Assembly: GCA_002633005.1 (NCBI GenBank)
Contig: NMRA01000591.1
Location: forward strand, 129,570 to 193,569
Direction of reading: 5' to 3'
DNA from: Phoronis australis
Lineage: Eukaryota; Phoronida; Phoronidae
Length of the DNA stretch: 64,000 bases
Positions 1 to 11,300 of this stretch are shown here, piece by piece (within the stretch, counting starts at the first letter, position 1; every line of letters begins with the position of its first letter). A program made the translations under genes and the position numbers. The notes under the pieces were generated by a model. That model was not told the DNA's origin. It was given only the letters and a program-made list of their open reading frames with translations, and searched no databases.

Positions 1-80
1 TTGGAATCATGGACGCCCTGGAATATTGGGAACCCCATTTTGGACACCCTATGTTCGAAATCCTAGATGAAGCCCTGGTC

Positions 81-1130
81 GTACCCCCATGTGGAATTCA
101 GTTACACAAATGGTCATTGCAAATTAAATTATTGCCTTTTAAATTTCAACATGCTACTTATTAACATCAAAGAAAAATTTATAAATGTCCATACAACATT
201 ATGTTACCATGTGATGCAGAAACAGTGATGTAGTGTACATCCCTTTGTAGTGTAGGTACCCCCATGTTTACAAATGCCATGAAATTAAAATATCACTTGG
301 TAAGTGAGCAACACAGGTCATTCCTTCCTAAAAGTGTTAGGTTAAAAGGGTGTTTATTACAATTACATTTGTTTTGAGTGAAATATTAGCACTTTTGTAG
401 TGTACGTACCCCTATATTTTAATTTGTGCCTATTTTCAAAGTATGACAGACATGCACATGTATGCTGTGCTTTTTATTTTTTCTCCTTGAATTGATTAAA
501 TAAATCAACTCACTCTCAGTAGATTCTTAGTATTTAGTTACAAACCTGACATGTCACTGAAATGTAGTGTACGTACCCCTGTGTAGTGTACATACCCCGA
601 TGTGAACAAATGCCATGAAACAACAATATTACACGGTAAGTAAGTAACATTTGTCACAGACAGTTTCTTCCATAAAAATGCTAGGTTAAAAGGATATTAA
701 TTACAAATACATTTGCTTTGATTGAAATATTAGCATTTGTGTAGTGTACGTACCCCTATATTTTAACATTTGCTTGTTTTCAAAGAATGACTGAGACAGA
801 TACACATGTATGCTGTAATTTTTATTTGTTCTCTTTGAATAAATTTGGTAAATGAACTAACTCTGTCAGTAGATTCTAAGTATTTTTTGTAAACTTAACA
901 AATCATTGAAATGTAGTGTACGTACCCCTGTGTAGTGTGTGTACCTTCAACCTCTGTGCTATAAAGTATTCCCCACAAGCATGTTTACATACTGCTGTTC
1001 TGATGAGCAGTACTGATAAATTTCTAGAATGCATCCAGTCTGACAAAAAAAAACAAACAATGGACATTATCAAATTTGTGGGCAATAAAATGCTACACAG
1101 GACTTGGCTAGAACTTCTAGGATGTTAAAG
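81..1130. repeat. Direct duplication, copy 1, rich in GTACGTACCCC
   Basis: This 1,050 bp block recurs in the same orientation at 4340-5389 (offset about 4,259 bp), with scattered substitutions. Inside it two tandem units of about 340 bp run from 248 to 583 and from 584 to 932. The word TAGTGTACGTACCCC or a close variant recurs near 398, 565, 742 and 914, that is every 167-177 bp, with extra partial copies at 248, 584 and 933. The core GTAC/GTACGTAC is palindromic. No coding potential is seen in it. Confidence 0.85.
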
Positions 1131-1285
1131 AGTTCCCACCATGCATTTTCTTACTTTTTCAGGTTTCAGTTAGCTAATATGAATCGAATACCATAAAATC
1201 TTGCTAAATAGGCACTTTTTATGCCAAATAGCGGCAACTTTTTTAATTTTGAAGAAAAATTACTTATTTCTAAGTTTCCCGCCAA

Positions 1286-1545
1286 ATGATGCAATGGGTG
1301 GAAGACGGTTGGCCGCTTGACAATCATTTGCAATGTCGGAACACTGCAGGTCAGAAGACAATGACAATATTAGGCGAGAATTGGACAATTATTATGCAGA
1401 CAGAGAGGAGAGTGGATACGGGCACTTATACTCAAGTACTTGAAGAATCAGACAATGAATTCGATTTCCCATTTAGCGAACTTTCGTCGGGTTTCAGGCC
1501 GTATGAACTCGACCCGCTTGCACGAGAAATGACATAATTATGTGA
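1286..1545 (+). pseudogene. Possible relic of an acidic N-terminal exon (P2X7-C-terminus-like family)
   Basis: Two overlapping plus-strand frames carry acidic peptide. One starts with an ATG near 1336 (MSEHCRSEDND). Past a frame change the other holds EESDNEFDFPF and then GFRPYELDPLAREMT, ending in TAA. The phrase PYxxxPLARE resembles the YQFEP / PYxFEPLA signature near the start of proteins with a P2X7-receptor C-terminal-like zinc module, which are common in invertebrate genomes and often linked to transposons. The match is short, a frameshift is needed and no zinc module follows, so this is weak. It could be a chance open frame. Confidence 0.2.
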
Positions 1546-1714
1546 GCCACAACCAAGTGGTGGTCACTACTCACAAAATAGACACTTAATAATTACTGAC
1601 AAAGGCCACAGCCAACCTGGGTTACTCATATTCATTATTGCTGTGATGGAATGAGCACAGTCTAAACACAATGTGCATAAGCCTACTTGTAGTAGCACTC
1701 GATCTGGGCCGGGG

Positions 1715-1930
1715 TCCAGGGCCTGGCATCACTCGCCCTAGAATGGAAGCAGTTTGTTATTTACAAAATTTGCAAATGCACTTACTTGGTGGTGAGTCCT
1801 TCATTGTAACACCGCTTATGTGTGTGGCCGAAACACGATTCTTTGAAATGTGCCGATCAAAGTGTGGCTTACGCCAAACTGAATCTCATGTTCCACACTG
1901 ACACTCCACACTCTTGTTCGGCGCACAATC
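1715..1930 (+). repeat. Dispersed repeat, copy 1 (copy 2 at 42571-42770)
   Basis: The stretch from ATCACTCGCCCTAGAATGGA onward aligns with 42571-42770. Shared blocks include GTGGCGAGTCCT-like, CGAAACACGAATC-like, AAATGTGCCG and GTGTGGCT. The open frames on both strands in the two copies are not conserved in a way that suggests selection. The element type is not recognised. Confidence 0.6.
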
Positions 1931-3107
1931 ATGGGTGGTGCAGCACTGAAAAAATTGGAGGCTAAATCCCCCCCCAGCCCTCCTNGCAATAATAATTATA
2001 AACATGAATTTAGAGCATATTGTTGTTCAGATTGGTTGAGACCTTGCAATTTACACTTTAAGTAGAACTAGAAGCAGACTCGGCCTGTCAACAGAATTTG
2101 ATATTCTGTCTGATTTCGGGCCGTCTTCCTTTCGACTTAATTAAAAAGTCTGTCACAGCTGAGCCTCTACCAGGTGCTCGCAATCACAGAGCACATCATC
2201 CAGTCAAATTTACTACATTAACGGAAATATATCGTCAGAAAGACTGGATCTTTGAAAAGGGTTTCTTTTGGTTGACTGTGTTCTACTCCATGAGAGAAGG
2301 GTACAGGGCGATCCTAGTGGTCAGTGGTCACAACAGAACTTCCGGGGGGAATAGTCTCAGAACAACTTTATTAGTAATTATTATCAAGTAAAACCTTTTA
2401 AAAATCGCATTTTAACATCATTTAAAAATTTTTGATTGTAATAAAGTGCTTATTTGTTATCATAAATCTTTTTTAAAGAGTGAAAAGAAAAATAATAAGC
2501 TTGACCCAGTTTCAGAGTATTTTGACTTGTTAGCCAATCAGCTTATTGGATTTGGCGTCAGTCATAAATGTCAAGGACACTTGTGGTGATTTTTAAACTT
2601 TCGAATGTTATTGTGTGAACACTGATCTACAATTCTTCTGGTGAGTTATTTTTTTAGAGAATGCTATCTAAAGCAGCAGTGATAGAAGGCACCGAAACTC
2701 TGGTATTGGAGGTCCAGGCTTTGGTGCAAAGGCTTTTGCAAATAGGTACATACCTTTGGAACAATCTGGGTAAAAATTAGACGAACTCCTTCGGCTTCGC
2801 TCAACCCAAGCGATCATCATACTCCCAGTACCCAGTCCAGAGCATGTAGGCCTATAGATTTGTAACAATGAAGATCAGCAAAGATGAGAACAAATATGAA
2901 AAGGTTGAAATATGAAAATAGTGGACGTCACTTCAGAGATCGTCAAAATACAGCTAGGAACCACTGTGTCTGTGTGTTTAGGCTTTAGCTACCTACTATA
3001 GACCTCGAAATTTCACGCAGCCAGGTTACCTGGCTGCCAGGTACCAAGTTCTGCTCACAGGACACAGACACAGGTGTCCTCAGCTTCTGACCGTCCCCAA
3101 CACACAA
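1931..3107. other. Non-coding stretch, no gene seen
   Basis: AT-rich sequence with one N near 1985 after a C-rich run. Open frames are short and unlike known proteins. Positions 3071-3105 carry a short sequence whose reverse complement recurs at 6104-6150 (see the foldback element that follows). Confidence 0.5.
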
Positions 3108-3718
3108 AAGGTATGACAGTCGGTACCAGAAATTCCACGGGTGCTTCACTTCAGCCTTTCCAAAACTCAATAAATTTACACAAAACGGGTTCAACAAACC
3201 ATGAGCAATCGATTGCTCTTTCCTCTAACACCATTCACGGTGTACTGCTCCACCAACTTCACAACAAATGTACGGTCAAAGCACAAAAATCTTCCCAAAA
3301 AGCCGATGCGTACTAACTTGTCTGTCCCACATGAGCCGGTTCAAGGTCAAAGATGGTGTGGAATTATCCGATGGGTTAGATAGACGGCAATTGCTGGTTC
3401 ATCACGGAAGGTTACATAATTGTCTGGCTAAGTGTGAAGTTATCGATGTCGTAACTTTCTGTGACAAATGGGCAATTTCCAGGAGACAGACGAGTTATTA
3501 CTTAGTATGCATCAACTTTTTGGGAAGATTTTTGTGCTTTGACCACAAATTTGTTGCGAACTTGCTGGAGCAGGACATTGTGAATGGTATTAGAAGAAAG
3601 AGCAATTGCTCATGGTTTGTTGAACCCCTGTTTTGTGTAAATTTGTTGAGTTTTGTGTTTGATATGGATGGCTGAAGTGAAGCACTCGTGGAATTCCTTG
3701 TCCTGAGTGTCGTACCTT
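3108..3718. mobile_element. Foldback (inverted-repeat) element, ~611 bp
   Basis: Two arms of roughly 200 bp (about 3108-3312 and 3500-3718) are imperfect inverted copies of each other around a spacer of about 185 bp. The outer ends read AAGGTATGACAGTC on the left and, reverse-complemented, AAGGTACGACACTC on the right. The flanking sequences (RC of 3745-3770 and RC of 3071-3105) are found joined directly at 6082-6150, so that locus looks like an unoccupied relative of this site. Open frames on each strand arise from the inverted arms and are not taken as genes. The superfamily is not assigned. Confidence 0.65.
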
Positions 3719-3779
3719 GTAGTATGTAAATATAGTCTGCTAAATCACAATCAAGGTCCATATTCGAGAGTTCACTGGG

Positions 3780-4339
3780 TTACGGTCTAAAATAATTTTT
3801 TTGGGTCACTTACCAAATGCCAACTGTATCTCATATGCAAAGAGTTATTTAGTTGTGCAAATTTAAAAAAATCATCAAAATCGGACAATATATGAGAACT
3901 TTATGCATGTTTTTGTCTATGAATTCTGTGCATTTGTTGCATTACAAGTGGACATATTAAAAATTACAATTTTCAGTTGTCAACAGTAGAAAAGAAATTT
4001 ATTTTATCAAGTAAGCAATTGCTTAGATATGACTGGGAATAACTTCAGTCACTTTTAGAATCACTTAGATGAAGTTGTGCTTAATCATTGAGAAATGGTA
4101 GGGTTCATCATATAACTGGTACTCATTACGAAATTTGTAAATTCTGTGTTTCTAACCCTCATCTACTGTAAAGGAGGTTAGAAACTTAAGTTCACACTCT
4201 GTCATAAAAAGAACTGAGAATATGTTCTCCTAGGCAACAAAGCAGATTATTCAATATAGATATAAACCAAAAGTTTGGATATTGACTGGGTTCTGCTATG
4301 TTGAAAATGGGCCAAAAAGGCTAACAAAATGTAGTGTGC
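3780..4339. other. Non-coding stretch between repeats
   Basis: AT-rich intergenic sequence. I see no gene, repeat or clear signal. Confidence 0.5.
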
Positions 4340-5389
4340 GTACCCCCATGTGGAATTCAGTTATACAAATGGTCATTGCAAATGAAATTATTGCCTTTTA
4401 AATAACAACATGGTGTTTATTATCTCCAAAGAAAAATAATTGGCCATACAACATTATGTTACCATGTGATGCAGAAACAGTGATTTAGTGTATGTACACC
4501 CCTTTTGTAGTGTACGTACCCCCATGTTTACAAATGCCATGAAATTAAAATATTACTTGGTAAGTGAGCAACACAGGTCATAGACAGTTTCCTTCCTCAA
4601 AAATGTTAGGTTAAAAGGGTGTTTATTACAATTACATTTGTTTTGAGTGAAATATTAGCATTTTTGTAGTGTACGTACCCCTATATTTTAATTTTTGCCT
4701 ATTTTCAAAGTACGACAGACATGCACATGAATGCTGTGCTTTTTATTTTTTCTCCTTGAATTGATTAAATAAATCAACTCACTCTCAGTATATTCTTAGT
4801 ATTTAGTTACAAGCCTGACATGTCATTGAAATGTTGTGTATGTACCCCTGTGTAGTGTACGTACCCCCATGTGAACAGATGCCATAAAACAAAAATATTA
4901 CACGGTAAGCAGCATTCGTCACATACAGTTTCTTCCATAAAAGTGCTTGGTTAAAAAGGATTAATTACAAATACATTTGCTTTGAGTGAAATATTATCAT
5001 TTGTGTAATGTACGTACCCCTATATTTTAACATGTGCCTGTTTTCAAAGAATGACAGACAGATATTCACATGTATGCTGTAATTTTTATTTGTTCTCTTT
5101 GAATAGATTTGGTAAACGAACTAACTCTCAGTAGATTCTAAGTATTTTTTATAAACTTAACAAATCATTGAAATGTAGTGTCCGTACCCCGTGTGTAATG
5201 TACGCACCTTCAACCTCTGTGCTATTTAAAGTATTTCCCACAAGTATGTTTACATACTGCTGTTCTCATGAGCAATACTGATATTTCTAGAATGCATCCA
5301 GTCTGACAAAAAAAAAACAATGGACATTATCAAATTTGTAGGCAATAAAATGCCACACAGGACTTGGCTAGTACTTCTAGGATGTTAAA
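4340..5389. repeat. Direct duplication, copy 2
   Basis: Second copy of the block at 81-1130. Tandem units run from 4508 to 4852 and from 4853 to 5195. The TAGTGTACGTACCCC-like word lies near 4508, 4667, 4834, 5006 and 5175, spaced 159-172 bp, with a further isolated copy at 5549. Both ends match copy 1 closely (from GTACCCCCATGTGGAATTC to GACTTGGCTAG..CTTCTAGGATGTTAAA). Confidence 0.85.
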
Positions 5390-7892
5390 ACATCCTAGAA
5401 GACATGTCATGTGACAACTGATGTTGCCGAGGCAGGTTCTCTATCTCTCAAGACAACTTGCAACAAACCAACAAGTAGTGGCAGCACAAAACTTGTGACC
5501 ATCCCACACATTTGTAACTTAGTCAAAATTTGAAGTTGATTGACTGCGTAGTGTACGTACCCCCCAACCAGAACAATTTTTTACTGTTTAAAAGTGGAAC
5601 ACTGGGCCTAGCATTGCTTTAACCAACTATGTATTGAAAACTAGGCAAGTAGTACCAATAAAGTTTTTGAAAAAAATAATTACTCGTCATTTTCTTATTG
5701 TAAGAATCATATTGCAAGAGAGGAAGTTCTCATTATACGGTGTTAAGATATTGCAATGTATCATCATTTAGAACAACTCGATCAGCATGGTAATAACTTT
5801 TCTTACTTTAGTATGTGATAATTCTTCGATTTGATCAAGAACTTGTTAAATTAACAGCTGTCTTAGGAATTTTTGCATGTTAGAAGTTGACTGTGACCAC
5901 AAATTGTAACTTGTACGTACCCTTTTGTACAACTGTGATGCATTACGCCATAAAATTTTATTCTGTGGTTCATGTGCAAAAATATTTGAGATTACAAACC
6001 TGGAATGATGGTACTTTAAAATAACCCAGCTTTTACAGTTATATGACAATCTTCATTTTTATTTTTTCACCAAAAGTGGCCACCGCATATGGACCTTGAT
6101 TGTGATTTGCCCGAGTGTATTGGGGACGATTAGAAGCTGAGGACCCCTGTGGTTCTGCTGAGCAAGTTAGTGCTTGTCTCTTGGTCGACGTCGTGAAACT
6201 TACATTTGTTCTTTGTACATAAAAGGTCTCCGGCCCATGGTACACACCAAGTGTATAGTGATGTATGAAATAATCAGAATGCTGAAGCATTTATACACTA
6301 GTAAAGCTTTCTTCATGAATTTTTGACAGATTAACCAAGAATGTACTTGAAACATTATTCACGTAACTCAAAAATCACATGAAACTTATATATGAACATG
6401 TAAAGCTAATTACCAGTGGGGTCCATGCGAAATCTGGGAGTCAACTAACATTCACCTTGCTTGTTGCAGCTGTTTGCTGCCAGTAAGCCAATAAATGAAG
6501 ACCAACTTTCAAACCTCATTTTTTAGCACAATTCTTTGCCTTTTGACTTTGTTGCAAAGAAAAGTCTATTGTCGTTTTGAAAACAGAATGCCTGTGACAT
6601 ACGTCATAACCGCCATTTACTAAATTTTTGCAACATCGCTTAGGAGATGATAGGAGCTTCATAGTGTCAGCCAAGTTTGTTCTAAAATTCGGTTTTCTCG
6701 TAATAAAAACAGTTTTAACGAAGTAAACTCCATATCGATAATTTGTTGTGGCATGTGCGCAATCTCGTTGAAGATGATCAGTTGATTGAAGAATCGGCAA
6801 AAAAACACTGGCTTTTAGGTGTTGCTATATTTCATGTCACCGAATGCTGACTCCTAAGATCTCTCCACAACTTAAGCAGCCAAATAATGGTAGAATAGTA
6901 ATTTTTCTTACACAACGAGGTGAAAACCTCTTATTCAGTGAACGGAGTTGGCCTACCGCCAGTTCAAAATACATGGGAAGAAGTTAACTGAGGGGAGTTG
7001 TGTTGTAGTCCCTGTATAATCTGCCAAGGGGCTACATGTTCATGACACTTTATTAAACAGGTAAAATACAAATGAAAGTGATTGGAGGGGTGACACTTGG
7101 TGAAACTGTATGAAGACTTTAGGATTGAGATCGATGATTAAGCCAAGAATACTGAATAACTACGTGTAATCTAGTTTGGGATTGGACTACGGTCCATATA
7201 TTGAAATTGCACATGAAAAGTATTACACCACTGTAAAAGGTCTCTTGCTTTCTTCATGTTCTCAACTTCTAAGCTCTGCACATATTTTGTGTCTTAATCC
7301 ACTGATTAGGTTGTACATTAAAACATGGATCTTACCCTTATGGAACCCACTAACTTATCTCATGGTCTATATCAGGTGAAATTAGAGATGCCAACTTGCT
7401 AAAATATGTTTCACCCCAGAACAGAAGCCAGAACACAAAGTTGATGCTTTTGAAATCACCTAATGGCACTACTGATAAAGATAAAATGATCAAAACTAAG
7501 GCAGTTGATAACAATGCGATTGAAATTGTACAAGTACACGTTTTTTTGTGTAAATCATCCCTTTAAATCGCAGAAACATGTATTGCAAATATTTGCAGTG
7601 ATATAATGTCAAAGAATGGCCAAATTTTTGGCTATAGTTATTGATGCATGTGCTGGAATTACAGCCTGGATGGAATTTTTAGTTTTAGAGCTGTGGACTC
7701 GTCCAAATCCAGTATTGGAGAATGATAAGTTACTCCTTACATCCTGATTTTAAATGTTATTTTGTACCTATAGCATTGTTAAGAAATTTGACACCTTGAC
7801 TATGATTTACTTGTTTATATAATTGATAACAAGTTAATGTTTGACCATAGTAACAGGAGAAAGTTGAAAATGAAACTGAGATGCGATTCATG
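5390..7892. other. Non-coding stretch upstream of the ODF2-like gene
   Basis: No gene is supported. It holds the isolated TAGTGTACGTACCCC word at 5549 and the short repeat at 6082-6150. A 5' untranslated exon and the promoter of the ODF2-like gene should lie here or further left, because the first coding exon begins behind a splice acceptor, but I cannot place them. Confidence 0.4.
6082..6150. repeat. Unoccupied relative of the 3108-3718 insertion site
   Basis: The run ATATGGACCTTGATTGTGAT joins directly to a block around TATTGGGGACG. In reverse complement these two blocks flank the foldback element at 3108-3718. The simplest reading is an older repeat, interrupted at 3.1-3.7 kb and uninterrupted here. 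Confidence 0.55.
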
Positions 7893-8010
7893 GTCCAACC
7901 AGTCAACGTTTCGGTTTACTGACATAAAACCATCATCAGGAAGCAATGTATGTGAAATTGCTTCCTGATGATGGTTTTATGTCAGTAAAGTGAAACACTG
8001 ACTACTTGGA
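7893..8010. repeat. Long hairpin, 33 bp perfect stem
   Basis: Positions 7915-7947 and 7957-7989 are perfect inverted complements around a 9 bp loop. Imperfect pairing extends the stem outward to about 7893 and 8010. The arm contains CCTGATGATGG and, on the minus strand of the left arm, CCGAAACGTT. This may be a short foldback transposon or the joined ends of a retroelement. Confidence 0.9.
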
Positions 8011-8170
8011 TTGTAGTTCTAATGAATACAACATCCAACTAAATGTTGGACAACAGCTGATTATTTTTTCTCTTATTTTGGATGAAGACCTACATTACAG
8101 TGGAGAGCCTAACAAAAAATATGATAATTAACTGTTCACTCTCATGGAGGGAAAGCTTTTTTCTTGTGTT

Positions 8171-8189
8171 TTAGTGGTGATCAGTGGCC
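8171..8189 (+). promoter_or_regulatory. Splice acceptor, end of 5' UTR and start context of the ODF2-like gene
   Basis: A pyrimidine-rich tract ending TTTTAG at 8174 looks like a 3' splice site, so the start codon exon is probably the second exon of the transcript. Fifteen untranslated bases follow. An in-frame TGA at 8178-8180 lies four codons before ATG 8190, which rules out an upstream extension within this exon. The context GGCCATGA has G at -3. Confidence 0.65.
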
Positions 8190-8315
8190 ATGACTATAGA
8201 ACGCGATCTTGGTGCTAAATCACCCCCAGTCCACGTGCATGTCGAAGATGACACTCCCATCCATGTTCATGTCAACAAACCAAAGAAGCTGTCTGCCACA
8301 GCCCGTAGTGTTCAG
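8190..8315 (+). CDS. ODF2: ODF2 exon 1 (residues 1-42)
   Basis: Starts at ATG 8190, with a stop just upstream in frame, and ends CAG|GTGAGT in phase 0. It encodes the HVHV motif typical of long ODF2 isoforms. The following 1,084 bp intron (8316-9399) shows no other feature. Confidence 0.93.
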
Positions 8316-11300
8316 GTGAGTCAAGAGAGGTCACTACTTGCTGGAGCAGTGTGGTGCTTTCAATCAGGTTTGTATTCTTCAGGAGAAAGAATCTTCCATT
8401 GTTGGGATATACTCGGATTTCCCCATTAAAAGCATTCTTTTATCTTAAACACAAAATTTTCTTTTCTTAGGAGCAGTAGTTCCTTTGTTATCAATGGTTA
8501 CCAGTTCTTAAAAACTTTGTTCTTTTCTAATAAACCACAATTTTTCTCGAGAACCCGAAGGTGCCACTTGCCTGTGCACTAATGTAAGCTACGTAGTGAG
8601 TACTAGTTGTAATGTATCTGTCTGCATTACAACATGTAACACACAGTTGAATATGAAGGGATCATTCGTAACAATTAATTTACGGCACATAGGTAACAAG
8701 CTGCACCCTGTGACAGTAAACAAATTTATCAAAGATCCACACACAATTATTGATCCAGCCAAAGTTGCAGAGACGTTAAATAGTTAACTAATCTAACTAT
8801 TGGTGTTGTCAGAGAGTTCCCACTGAAACTGTAAGTGAACTACATGCAAAAGGATTCCTCTCCAGCTGACACTTTCTTGAACTTAAATTGAAACTTGAAC
8901 GTTAATTCCTTATGTCTGTGATTGCTTGGTCAAACTAGTTAGAAACACAACATATGGCATTGTGAATGTGAAGTGCTTTGAAAATTGCCAAATGTTTTTA
9001 AAGAGTTTTGTGCCAAAAACAGTCCGCCGTAAATCACTCAACTGTGTCCAATAGGTATGGTGACATGCTGTTGGGGAATAACACTGCATGATGCGGGCTA
9101 TGTGAGTTCCCCAAGGAACATCATTAGTCAAAGGTCACCTACATGTATTTGAAGAATTTTTTGTTTCCACATGTACAAGTTGTCAATGAAACAGTACTGT
9201 ATATCGTAGATGATGTTCAAATAGCATTGTCTTTTAGTTGCTGCTTTACATTGGTGTAGTTAGGAGCATGCAAGTACATTTGTAATGAAAAAAAAACATT
9301 ACTGGGAACTGCGTGTGAGAAGAGGTTAGTCTACCTACTTTGGACTTGGGATTTCATCAAACTTGCCAAAGACTAGCCTCGTTTCATGTGATGTTTTAGA
9401 GTCGTATCCAAGACACCAAGAGCCGGCTGGCCTCATCCCTTGGTGGCACTCGACCCAACACTTCAAGGTCAAAGGCCCTGGGTGGACCTTGGGTGCCAGC
9501 TCCTGGAAAGTCGAGAAAAAATATGAAAGTGTCATGGCAGGTATGGTGGACCTCTGGTTGTAACTCAGACAAGAGTTTCATTATTTTTTTTAGTTTCTGG
9601 AACAATTTTAGGGTAGGAATATAATGTTGTTCTTTGTTTTATTAAAGTTTGAATGTAAACAGGAAAACATGTTATCGATGTTTTAATTTCATTGTTATAT
9701 TCAATTTGTTGTTTTATCGTCTTGTTAGGGTGACTCGGCTCGGCTGGAAATCAATCCGTCAGCCAGTCGCAGCTTGGCCATGGGTGACCTTGACACCGAT
9801 GACGAGGACAGAGTTCATGGTCACATGAGGGAATATGAGAAAAAGATTGACAGTTTAATGACGGAGGTTGGAACACTCAGGAATGAGGTGGGTATAGACA
9901 GTGATAAGTAATTAATATGGATTCTGTACTCAGTGGCGTTGTTGTTAAACATCGTAAAAAACTGAGATCATAGTTTCCTTTTCCCATCTTGCTACATGTA
10001 CCCTAAGACCTTTGGCGATATTATCCGTAATTTTTAGTAAAACCATTACAATACTGTCGGGTTTACTACCCGTAGAGAGTTGCTCATGATTGCAGTATAT
10101 ATGCTTCCGTCTTCCAGTGAACAAGTCTGCAATAAATTTTCAAAAGATGTATACAAAGAAGGATGTATTTGTAGACTGTTTATGGCTCATGAACTTCAGA
10201 TAGTAGGTTCGTGTCATCGTCCTTTAAACCAATTTTGTTCAGCAAAGGTCTGCTTTGTGAATACAGCGTTTGCTCTTTGACATTACCTTTAATGGAACTT
10301 GTTGAGAAAGAACAAAATTGAAGTTGTGAGTCAGTGAACTGAGTTTACTGAATTCGTGGGTTATGTTGTTTGTAAGTGAGGAATTATTCACAAGTGCGGC
10401 AGCCATGTTGTCAGGCTTGTCTGAGCGAAAATCACTGTTGATGTTCTGCTCGCCTGTGTAAGGTGAAACTTTGCTAAAATGGTTGACGAGGAAGAGTACG
10501 GCCTTAACAGTCTGATAATCCCAAAATGGCCACCAGGTGAAAGTGGCTGGCATTGTGGCGAGTCAAAATGTTCGCTGATGGGACTTGATACGCAACTATA
10601 TTACATTTACTGTGCTCACTCTGTGTGTTGGTTGTATCCGGGGAGTGACTGTCCTCTATGAACACTGCTCAGATATTTTAGGTTACAACGCAATAGGGGG
10701 GCATTTCGAAAATGGGTGACTGAAGAACTATAATATTTAAAAAAACAGTGAAACTTTCTGGCCTAGACAATCCTTTGATGCAAGTGATTGTCTTAACAAC
10801 ATTTGGAAATGGCCCTTGCACTCAACTGTGTTTGCTACAGTTCTGTAGTGGTTACTGTTATGGACACCAGATGTTGCTGTTGTAGGTGCACCTTCTGCAT
10901 GAAGTTACTGACCAGCAGTCAGCATCTCAAACATGCAGTTCGGCTAAGACTGCCAACTCTGCTAGTGGGGAAATACAAAAGACTACTGTATGCTGGGGTG
11001 ATTTAAGAGCTACCTAATGCGATTGTCTCTCGTTAGTCTTATTATACAAAATAAATTTCGCTTTCAACTTGCTCGAGGTGTTACGTTGGTCATAGGTCTG
11101 TGAAGTGGGCAAATCACATGAATTATACAGGGAAATTTGTAGTACAGGCCATTTTCAAAACATGTACTCAAACAAACTTTGGTAATTTGAAAAATCAAAT
11201 TGTTTTCGTGCAACATCAAAATTGATCTGTAGGTCGATCTAAATTAAGAATTTCATTCTCTTATTATCATTTTGCAACATAGTTTTATTACTAGAGTGCA

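Noticed and set aside
81-5389. CRISPR array
   Set aside because: The repeated GTACGTACCCC words are separated by ~170 bp of repeated sequence, not short unique spacers, and the genome is eukaryotic.
7893-7947. Functional hammerhead ribozyme on minus
   Set aside because: The core has an extra base before stem II and the plus-strand arm has a broken stem II; kept only as a speculative point in the hairpin finding.
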